Source: Rhodospirillales bacterium
Lineage (GTDB): Bacteria > Pseudomonadota > Alphaproteobacteria > Rhodospirillales > JASLLV01
DNA: 7,047 bases
Reading direction: 5' to 3'
Assembly: GCA_030754475.1 (NCBI GenBank)
Contig: JASMAE010000057.1
Coordinates: forward strand, 1 to 7,047
Shown here: piece after piece, positions 1 to 5,443 of the stretch
Numbering within the stretch: position 1 is the stretch's first letter
Layout: each line of letters begins with the position of its first letter
Made by a program: the position numbers and the translations under genes
Notes under the pieces: generated by a model
Told to the model about the DNA's origin: nothing
What the model saw: only the letters and a program-made list of their open reading frames with translations
Databases searched by the model: none

Positions 1-14
1 CAATAGGTCGGGCA

Positions 15-1406
15 ATGTCTGAAAACCTCACAGGGCTCGCGTACTTGGCGGCTGCCGTCTGCTTCATCATGGCGCTGCGCGGGCTCAGCTCGCCGGAATC
101 GGCGCGCAAGGGCAACGCACTCGGCGTCGTCGGCATGATCATCGCCGTCGTGACCACGCTCGTCGATCCACACGTGGTCAGTTTCGAGATGATCGCCGTC
201 GGGGTCCTGATCGGCGGCACCATCGGCACCGTGGTCGCGCTGCGCATCCAAATGACCGCGCTGCCACAGTTGGTGGCGGCCTTCCATTCCCTGGTCGGCC
301 TCGCGGCGGTATTCGTGGCCGCCGCCGCGCTTTACAACCCCGACGCCTACGGTATCGGCACGGCGGGCACCATCGCCGCGACGAGTTTGGTCGAGATGAG
401 CCTGGGCAGCGCCATCGGCGCCGTCACGTTCACGGGTTCGATCATCGCGTTCGCCAAGTTGCAAGGGATGATGAGCGGCGCGCCGATTGTCTTCAAGGGT
501 CAGCACCCGCTGAACGCGCTCATCGCCGTGGGCATCGTCCTTTCGATCATCTGGTTCGCGAGCGAAGAGTCGCGATCGGCTTTCTGGCTGCTGACGGCGC
601 TGGCGCTGTTGATCGGCTTCCTCATCATCATCCCCATCGGCGGGGCGGACATGCCGGTGGTCGTCTCGATGCTCAACTCGTACTCGGGCTGGGCGGCGTG
701 CGGCATCGGGTTCACGTTATCGAACCCGGCGCTCGTAATTACCGGCGCGTTGGTCGGCTCGTCGGGGGCGATCCTCAGTTACATCATGTGCAAGGGGATG
801 AACCGCTCGATCTTCAACGTGCTTTTGGGCGGGTTCGGGGGCGAAACGGCGGGCCCGGTGGCCGCCGGCGCGCGCGACCGCGGGGTCAAGGCGGGCAGCG
901 CCGATGACGCCGCCTTCATTATGAAGAACGCGTCCAAGGTGATCGTTGTGCCCGGTTACGGCATGGCCGTGGCCCAGGCCCAGCACGCGCTTCGCGAGAT
1001 GGCGGACAGGCTGAAATCCGAGGGCGTCGAGGTCTCGTATGCCATCCATCCGGTTGCGGGACGCATGCCGGGACACATGAACGTGCTCTTGGCCGAGGCC
1101 AACGTCCCCTACGACGAGGTCTTCGAGCTCGACGAGATCAACCACGATTTCGCGACCGCCGATGTCGCCTATGTCATCGGCGCCAACGACGTTACCAACC
1201 CGGTCGCCAAGACCGACTCGACGAGTTCGATTTACGGGATGCCGATCCTCGACGTGGAACGCGCGAAGACGGTCTTGTTCGTCAAGCGTTCAATGGCGTC
1301 GGGCTATGCCGGCGTCGACAACGAGCTTTTCTTCCGCGACAACACGATGATGCTATTCAGCGACGCCAAGAAGATGACCGAGCAGATCGTCCAGGCGCTC
1401 GGGTGA
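15..1406 (+). CDS. pntB: NAD(P) transhydrogenase subunit beta (PntB)
   Basis: Beta subunit of the proton-translocating nicotinamide nucleotide transhydrogenase of the inner membrane, which uses the proton gradient to drive hydride transfer from NADH to NADP+. The protein has 463 residues, essentially the length of E. coli PntB. Roughly residues 1-260 are a series of hydrophobic helices (domain II). They include a histidine at position 91 (AAFHSLVG), matching the His91 implicated in proton transfer in E. coli, and the MLNSYSGWAA loop near 219-228. Residues about 290-463 form the NADP(H)-binding domain III, with GYGMAVAQAQ (314-323), HPVAGRMPGHMNVLLAEA (345-362), GANDV (389-393), PILDV (410-414) and KRSMASGYAGVDNELFF (424-440). 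The ATG follows AGGTCGGG. A TAG at 4-6 might end an upstream gene, probably a pntA-type subunit, but the window is too short to show it. Converges on rpsU. Identification is secure. Confidence 0.97.
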   Translation: MSENLTGLAYLAAAVCFIMALRGLSSPESARKGNALGVVGMIIAVVTTLVDPHVVSFEMIAVGVLIGGTIGTVVALRIQMTALPQLVAAFHSLVGLAAVFVAAAALYNPDAYGIGTAGTIAATSLVEMSLGSAIGAVTFTGSIIAFAKLQGMMSGAPIVFKGQHPLNALIAVGIVLSIIWFASEESRSAFWLLTALALLIGFLIIIPIGGADMPVVVSMLNSYSGWAACGIGFTLSNPALVITGALVGSSGAILSYIMCKGMNRSIFNVLLGGFGGETAGPVAAGARDRGVKAGSADDAAFIMKNASKVIVVPGYGMAVAQAQHALREMADRLKSEGVEVSYAIHPVAGRMPGHMNVLLAEANVPYDEVFELDEINHDFATADVAYVIGANDVTNPVAKTDSTSSIYGMPILDVERAKTVLFVKRSMASGYAGVDNELFFRDNTMMLFSDAKKMTEQIVQALG

Positions 1407-1793
1407 CGCGGTCGCGGGGCAGCTGGGCGCGCGCACGCTCAAACCCCACGGTTCCCCCAAAGGCCAGCGGTCGTCTTCAGTCGGTGAACGGAAGATACGA
1501 GCCCCGCCCGAATCACTCGGACGGTGCCCAGAGCATACTCCGTCCAGATTGAGTCAATTTGATGGTGGCGAACCGGCTTGTTCCGGCAGGCGCGCCGCAA
1601 CGCGCGCGTAGACCAGATCGTGGTCGGTCGAAATCACCTAAGGTGATCCGCCGACGAGAATCTGGTCTACACAATTGAGATCGAGCGGATTCACGCTTTC
1701 GATCGCAACCGCATCGCGGTTCCAATCGAACGCGATCCGCGCCAGTCACGGCGCCAAAGAACTCCGGTCAAATAAATCTGGTCGGAGGGTGTT
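1407..1793. other. Intergenic region between converging pntB and rpsU
   Basis: A 387-bp gap with no convincing complete gene. It holds the nested palindrome at 1608-1670, a smaller inverted repeat (GGACGG 1519-1524 with CCGTCC 1540-1545, 15-nt loop), and a third copy of the ATCTGGTC motif at 1776-1783, matching the palindrome arms. The minus strand from 1745 to 1554 has a coding-like frame broken by a single TAG at 1640-1638, possibly a gene remnant. I see no stem followed by a T-run that would be a classical terminator for pntB or rpsU. Confidence 0.6.
1608..1670. repeat. 63-bp nested palindrome
   Basis: Three concentric complementary pairs share almost the same centre. The outer arms are GTAGACCAGAT (1608-1618) with ATCTGGTCTAC (1660-1670), 11 bp and perfect. 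The middle arms are GTCGG (1623-1627) with CCGAC (1651-1655). The inner arms are ATCACCT (1633-1639) with AGGTGAT (1641-1647), 7 bp around a single A. As RNA from either strand it would form a long hairpin with two internal loops; as DNA it could be a protein-binding palindrome or a cruciform. No T-run follows on either strand and no flanking target duplication is visible. It lies about 200 nt after the pntB stop and 124 nt after the rpsU stop. The inverted repeat is certain; its role (bidirectional terminator, operator or dispersed repeat) is open. Confidence 0.85.
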
Positions 1794-1997
1794 CTAAAAA
1801 CCCTCGCGCTCGAGCCGCTTGCGTTCGAGCTTGCGCGCGCGGCGAACCGCCTCCGCCTTTTCCCGGGCCCTGCGCTCAGACGGTTTCTCGTAAGCCCGGC
1901 GAAGCTTCATCTCGCGGAAGACTCCTTCGCGCTGCATTTTCTTCTTGAGAACCTTGAGGGCTTGGTCGACGTTGTTATCGCGAACGACAACTTGCAC
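1794..1997 (-). CDS. rpsU: 30S ribosomal protein bS21
   Basis: Small-subunit ribosomal protein S21, involved in translation initiation on the 30S subunit. The product has 67 residues. It begins VQVVVRDNNVDQALKVLKKK, continues with QREGVFREMKLRR and YEKPSERRAREKAEAVRR, and ends in a basic tail, the classical alphaproteobacterial S21 pattern. The start is GTG at 1997-1995, chosen because it aligns with the usual N-terminus (M-Q/E-V-x-V-R-D-N-N) and has an AGGAG element 12 nt upstream. The frame stays open upstream, but that part shows no S21 homology and would overlap def. A TATGAT hexamer on the minus strand (2085-2080) could be a -10 box, though I find no good -35 partner. Diverges from def across 165 bp. 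rpsU next to COQ9-family genes is, from memory, a recurrent alphaproteobacterial arrangement; here def sits between them. Confidence 0.95.
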   Translation of the reverse strand: MQVVVRDNNVDQALKVLKKKMQREGVFREMKLRRAYEKPSERRAREKAEAVRRARKLERKRLEREGF

Positions 1998-2162
1998 GGT
2001 GAATCCGATCTCCTCTTGCAAAAACGAGCGGTTCGATTGCACCCGCTTGGCCGCTAGGCCGGGCGGATGGTCGCCTTCTATCATACTCGTGGAACGATGT
2101 GAAGTCCGCGCCCCGGCCCAATTGCGGCGCGCGAAAGTATCCCAGGTGTCGGCGGGGGCGTC

Positions 2163-2744
2163 GTGTCCATCTTGAAGATCGCGCGCATGGGGCACCCGAT
2201 CCTCGGCCGATCCGCCGCGCCGGTCGATGATCCGGGCCATCCGGGGATTCGCCGCCTGATCCGGGACATGATCGAAACCATGGCCGATGCGCCCGGAATC
2301 GGCCTTGCCGCGCCCCAGGTGCACGTTCTCATACGTCTGGTCATCTTCCACGTGCCGGCGGATCGCGCCGAGGATGCAGAGGAGGGCGCTGACGAAGCGG
2401 CCGAAGAGGTGCCCTTGACCGTGCTCATCAACCCGGTGGTGGAGCCGCTCGGCGACGAGATAGCGCTGGCCTGGGAGGGCTGCCTTTCGGTGCCGGGCCT
2501 GACCGGTTTGGTTCCGCGTTTCACGCGGATTCGTTATACGGGACAAAGCCCCGACGGACGTTCGATCGACAGGGTCGCCGAAGGGTTCCACGCCCGCGTG
2601 GTTCAGCACGAATGCGACCATCTCGACGGCGTCCTGTACCCGATGCGGATGGGCGATCTTTCGCAGCTCGGCTTCTTGGACGAGATGCGCCTTCGAGCCG
2701 AGGCCGATAGGGACCCGGAAGACGAGCCGCCAAGCGAGCTCTGA
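2163..2744 (+). CDS. def: Peptide deformylase
   Basis: Cytoplasmic metalloenzyme that removes the formyl group from the N-terminal methionine of new polypeptides. All three signature motifs are present in its 193 residues: GIGLAAPQ (45-52), EGCLS (105-109, Cys107 as metal ligand) and HECDH (149-153, two His ligands and the catalytic Glu). The start is GTG at 2163, supported by the N-terminus SILKIARMGHPIL, which fits the family; the upstream GGGGG at 2154-2158 is a weak, close ribosome-binding element. Compared with E. coli deformylase, an acidic segment of about 18 residues (66-83, rich in Ala/Glu/Asp) lies between the strand after motif 1 and VLINP. It is probably a surface loop of this subfamily and leaves the catalytic residues intact. 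The C-terminus is also highly charged. The COQ9 gene starts 30 nt downstream, so the two are probably co-transcribed. Confidence 0.95.
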   Translation: MSILKIARMGHPILGRSAAPVDDPGHPGIRRLIRDMIETMADAPGIGLAAPQVHVLIRLVIFHVPADRAEDAEEGADEAAEEVPLTVLINPVVEPLGDEIALAWEGCLSVPGLTGLVPRFTRIRYTGQSPDGRSIDRVAEGFHARVVQHECDHLDGVLYPMRMGDLSQLGFLDEMRLRAEADRDPEDEPPSEL

Positions 2745-2774
2745 GCGGGAGAGACATCCGAAAGGGAAACCGAG

Positions 2775-3389
2775 ATGGATCGTGCTGCCGCAAAGGAAAA
2801 GATTCTGCTTGCGACGCTTCCCCACGTCCCGACCGACGGCTGGACGCAGCGCGCGCTCGTGGCCGGGGCGCGGGACGCCGGATTCGGCGCCGATGTGGCG
2901 ATGCGCGCCTTTCCCGATGGCATGGGCGCGGTGGTGGACTTCATGTCAGCGTATTTCGACGCCCGCACGCAAGCGGCGCTCGCGAAGGGCGACTTCGCGC
3001 GCATGCGGGTACGCGAGCGCGTGGCGGCGGGCGTGCGCCTGCGCCTCGATCTCGTGCGCCCGCATCGCGAGGCGATGCGGCGCTCGCTCGCGTTTCGTCT
3101 GCTGTCTCCCAACGCTGGCTCGGCGACGGGCGCGGCTTGGCGGACCGCCAGCGCCATTTGGTACGCCACTGGCGACGAGTCCACGGATTTCAACTATTAC
3201 ACCAAACGCGCGATCCTCGTCGGCGTGTACGTCGCGACTACGCTTTATTGGTTGGATGATCGCAGCGAAGATTGCGCCGACACTTGGGCCTTCCTCGATC
3301 GTCGGATCGCGAACGCCATGGCGATGCCCAAGCTCGATCCGAGATCAATCCTCGGGTGCTGCCTTCGGGCGCTTCCCATTGCCGGATAA
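2775..3389 (+). CDS. COQ9-family ubiquinone biosynthesis protein
   Basis: COQ9 proteins have a TetR-like all-helical fold and bind lipids and ubiquinone precursors; in eukaryotes COQ9 presents substrate to the hydroxylase COQ7. The bacterial members are inferred to have a related accessory role in ubiquinone synthesis. The 204-residue product shows the family pattern. It has an N-terminal helix followed by HVPTDGWTQRAL (17-28), the RVRERVAAGVRLRL segment (78-91), then AIWYATGDESTDFNYYTKR (127-145) and YWLDDRSED (158-166) near the C-terminal amphipathic, membrane-touching helix, and WAFLDRRIANAM (171-182). The ATG has a clear AAGGGA element 7 nt upstream. It probably forms a two-gene operon with def. 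Despite the TetR-like fold, the conserved Trp/Asp/Tyr residues argue for COQ9 rather than a transcription regulator. The last 20 or so residues look nonconserved. Confidence 0.88.
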   Translation: MDRAAAKEKILLATLPHVPTDGWTQRALVAGARDAGFGADVAMRAFPDGMGAVVDFMSAYFDARTQAALAKGDFARMRVRERVAAGVRLRLDLVRPHREAMRRSLAFRLLSPNAGSATGAAWRTASAIWYATGDESTDFNYYTKRAILVGVYVATTLYWLDDRSEDCADTWAFLDRRIANAMAMPKLDPRSILGCCLRALPIAG

Positions 3390-3401
3390 GTGCCTGATCT
3401 A

Positions 3402-3568
3402 GTGGCGGATTAAGCCACGCGGACCTGCGGCCCCGGCGCTGGGGCGGCCCGCCACCCGATCGGCATGGATCCGATCGGTCGACAAAGAGAGGGCGCGGCC
3501 ATGGCGCGCGCCCTTTCCTCGGAGCAGGAGAAAATCCTGCAATTGTGCCAGCAAGGGGGGGTTGCTGG
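3402..3568. repeat. Run of six short perfect hairpins
   Basis: Between the COQ9 stop and the purK stop, six perfect inverted repeats follow each other without overlap. They are GTGGC/GCCAC (3402-3418), GCCCC/GGGGC (3430-3445), CCGATCGG/CCGATCGG (3456-3478), AGGGCGCG/CGCGCCCT (3490-3514), GCAGGA/TCCTGC (3524-3540) and CCAGCAA/TTGCTGG (3548-3568, loop of seven G on the plus strand). All loops are 5-9 nt and stem starts are 24-34 nt apart. The two 5-bp stems could be chance in GC-rich DNA; the 6-, 7- and 8-bp stems are less likely to be. They could serve as redundant termination and 3'-end protection for COQ9 and purK, or be a structured small RNA. The stems are seen directly; the function is inferred. 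Confidence 0.5.
3490..3518 (+). terminator. Possible terminator after COQ9
   Basis: An 8-bp GC-rich stem (AGGGCGCG 3490-3497, CGCGCCCT 3507-3514, 9-nt loop) is followed by TTTCC. This is the best Rho-independent terminator candidate for the def-COQ9 transcript, about 100 nt after its stop. The T-run is short, so the call is tentative. Confidence 0.35.
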
Positions 3569-3626
3569 ACCATCCGATTAACGCGAGTCTAGAGGGCGGC
3601 GGTGCAGGGCGGCCAGTAACATCCGA

Positions 3627-4760
3627 TCACGTCTGTGTGTTTGCTCCCACCGGCCCGGCGGCCGCGCCGAACGAGCCCTTGCGATAGAGACGGGTCACGT
3701 GACCCATCTTGCGTCCGGGCCGCGCCTCATCCTTGCCGTAGAGGTGAAGCCGCGCACCCGGTTCGGCGAGAATCGCGTGCCAGTCGTCGACGGCGGAGCC
3801 CAAGAGATTGTGCATCACCGCATCAAAATTCCGCTCGGTCGATCCGAGCGGCAGATCGCAGACGGCGCGTACCAGTTGTTCGAATTGGCTGGTGGCACAG
3901 GCGTCGACGGTCCAGTGCCCCGAATTGTGCGGCCGAGGCGCGAGTTCGTTCACCAACAGCCGGCCGTCCCGGGTGACGAACATCTCGATGGCCAGAAGGC
4001 CCACCAGTTTCATGGCCGCGACAAGGCGCTCGGCGATCGAGAGCGCCTCATTCGCGAGCGCGGCATCGATCCCGGCGGGCGCGCGCGTGGTGTCCAGGAC
4101 GTGGTCGACGTGGCAGTTCTCCACGGGATCGTACGCGGCGGTCCTGCCGTCGGCGGCGCGGGCGACGATCACCGATATCTCGCGTTCGAACGGAACGAAC
4201 GCCTCGACGATACCGGCGTCGGCGTTCATTTTCGCCCAGCACGCTTCGGGGTCCGCGCCGTCTTCGATCAAGACCTGTCCCTTGCCGTCGTAACCGAGGC
4301 GGCGAGACTTGAGGATGCATGGCCGGCCGAGGGATTCGGCCGCGCGCGCAAGCGCGACCGCGTCATCGACCCGCCGGTAGGGAGCGGTCGCGACGCCGGT
4401 CGCGTTGACGAAATCCTTTTCGTCGAGCCGGTCCTGGGAAATCCGCAAGCACTCCCATCGGGGACGGGCCGGAACCAGATCCGAAAGCAGCTTGACACTG
4501 CGATGGGGCACGTTCTCGAACTCGAAGGTGACCACGTCGAGGCCTTCGGCGAACCGGGCGAGCGCCGCCTCGTCGTCGTAATCGGCGACCACGGCGGCCT
4601 CGGCGACCTGCGCGGCGGGGCTGCGAGGGTCGGGCGAAAACACGTGGCAACGGTAACCTAGACGGGCGGCCGCAAGCGCGGTCATCCGGCCGAGCTGTCC
4701 GGCGCCCATGATGCCGATAACGCTTCCGGGCGGAAGCGGGCGAAGCGGAATCGAGGTCAA
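3627..4760 (-). CDS. purK: N5-carboxyaminoimidazole ribonucleotide synthase (PurK)
   Basis: ATP-grasp enzyme of de novo purine synthesis. It converts AIR, bicarbonate and ATP to N5-CAIR, the substrate of PurE. With the TTG start at 4760-4758 the product has 377 residues, normal for the family. Visible motifs are GAGQLGRM (19-26, usually GGGQLGRM), TFEFENV (78-84), KSRRLGYDGKGQ (151-162, ATP-grasp lysine and glycine loop), ENCHVDHVLDTTRAPA (214-229), NELAPRPHNSGHWT (271-284, metal/ATP site) and KMGHVT (351-356). The frame is open far upstream into purE, but TTG gives the family-like start MTSIPL...PPGSVIGIMGAG; the next ATG lies inside the nucleotide-binding motif and would destroy it. No Shine-Dalgarno is seen before the TTG, 19 nt after the purE stop, so translation probably depends on ribosomes finishing purE. 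Second gene of a purEK operon. Confidence 0.95.
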   Translation of the reverse strand: MTSIPLRPLPPGSVIGIMGAGQLGRMTALAAARLGYRCHVFSPDPRSPAAQVAEAAVVADYDDEAALARFAEGLDVVTFEFENVPHRSVKLLSDLVPARPRWECLRISQDRLDEKDFVNATGVATAPYRRVDDAVALARAAESLGRPCILKSRRLGYDGKGQVLIEDGADPEACWAKMNADAGIVEAFVPFEREISVIVARAADGRTAAYDPVENCHVDHVLDTTRAPAGIDAALANEALSIAERLVAAMKLVGLLAIEMFVTRDGRLLVNELAPRPHNSGHWTVDACATSQFEQLVRAVCDLPLGSTERNFDAVMHNLLGSAVDDWHAILAEPGARLHLYGKDEARPGRKMGHVTRLYRKGSFGAAAGPVGANTQT

Positions 4761-4779
4761 GGTGGCGGTGCGCGCCCCA

Positions 4780-5283
4780 CTACGGGGTCTCGGACACGTT
4801 CGCCGTCTGCTCGTCGCGCCAGTGATCGAGCGCGGCCGCGATGGTCCCGTTTTCGAGGGCCAGAACCGCGGCTGCCAGCAAAGCGGCGTTGATGGCGCCC
4901 GCCTTGCCGATAGCGAGCGTTCCGACGGGAACCCCAGCCGGCATCTGGATGATCGAAAGAAGGCTGTCCATTCCCTTGAGCGCCTGGGATTCGATGGGAA
5001 CGCCAAAGACCGGCAGCGGCGTCAGCGATGCAGTCATGCCCGGCAAATGGGCGGCGCCGCCGGCACCGGCGATTATTACCTTGAGGCCGCGGTCGCGGGC
5101 CGCACTCGCGTAGTCGTAAAGACGCCGGGGTGTGCGGTGGGCCGAGACCACCCGTGTCTCGAAGGGCACGTCCAGGGCCGCCAGCGTGTCGGCCGCGTGA
5201 CGCATGGTCTTCCAATCGGAACCGCTTCCCATCACGATGCCGACGACGGGGAGGGGGCCATCGCGCTGAGCGGAGTCGGTCAT
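4780..5283 (-). CDS. purE: N5-carboxyaminoimidazole ribonucleotide mutase (PurE, class I)
   Basis: Catalyses rearrangement of N5-CAIR to CAIR in de novo purine synthesis, acting directly after PurK. The 167-residue product, similar to E. coli PurE, carries GSGSD (19-23, phosphate/substrate loop), SAHRTP (47-52, with the catalytic His at 49), GAGGAAHLPGM (73-83) and LPVFGVP (90-96). The pairing with purK indicates the class I mutase rather than the class II AIR carboxylase. The start is ATG at 5283-5281, with an AGGA element about 10 nt upstream; the frame continues upstream but loses homology and crosses the predicted promoter. Its TAG stop overlaps a GTG (TAGTG) that begins a seven-codon frame leading to the purK start. 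First gene of the operon, divergent from the GGDEF-like gene. Confidence 0.96.
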   Translation of the reverse strand: MTDSAQRDGPLPVVGIVMGSGSDWKTMRHAADTLAALDVPFETRVVSAHRTPRRLYDYASAARDRGLKVIIAGAGGAAHLPGMTASLTPLPVFGVPIESQALKGMDSLLSIIQMPAGVPVGTLAIGKAGAINAALLAAAVLALENGTIAAALDHWRDEQTANVSETP

Positions 5284-5326
5284 CTGCGCGGTTTCCTCGC
5301 TCCCCGGGCACCGTAGAAGGCCGGGA

Positions 5327-5354
5327 ATTATAGGGTGGCGGTGGGCGCACGCAA
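5327..5354 (-). promoter_or_regulatory. Predicted sigma-70-type promoter for purEK
   Basis: On the minus strand a perfect TATAAT -10 hexamer (5332-5327) follows, after 16 nt, a TTGCGT -35-like hexamer (5354-5349; only the TTG matches TTGACA). The predicted start of transcription near 5320 leaves a leader of about 37 nt containing the purE ribosome-binding element. No PurR-type operator was recognised. Confidence 0.6.
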
Positions 5355-5443
5355 GCGCATCGCCGCAAGATACTTTGTTTTGCCCGCTACCCAATGGTAG
5401 CCTGCAGGTACGCGCGAGCCGCGATCGCGAGAGCCGAATTCCG

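Noticed and set aside
717..1145. 142-codon minus-strand frame within pntB
   Set aside because: Antisense shadow of the highly conserved domain III region of pntB; no own ribosome-binding site or recognisable domain.
1998..2825. N-terminal extension of the rpsU frame to 343 codons
   Set aside because: The extra part is antisense to def, has no S21 similarity, and the GTG at 1997 matches the family start with an upstream AGGAG.
2775..3389. TetR-family regulator instead of COQ9
   Set aside because: The fold is similar, but there is no N-terminal helix-turn-helix signature, and the DGW, DFNYYTKR and YWLDDRSED patterns are COQ9-like.
3390..3626. CRISPR or tRNA explanation for the hairpin-rich gap
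   Set aside because: The stems differ in sequence so there are no repeats with spacers, and no cloverleaf with an anticodon arm and TTC loop can be drawn.
3699..4661. Long 320-codon open frame on the plus strand opposite purK
   Set aside because: It lies wholly antisense to a well-supported purK; open antisense frames are common in GC-rich coding DNA and its translation shows no family features.
4761..5006. Longer purK reading into purE
   Set aside because: It would overlap most of the purE 3' half in another frame and adds a low-complexity Arg/Ser-rich segment unrelated to PurK.
5375..5443. Upstream TTG start for the GGDEF-like gene
   Set aside because: There is no ribosome-binding element and it lies close to where a divergent promoter would be; the ATG at 5444 is preferred, though its own ribosome-binding site is weak.
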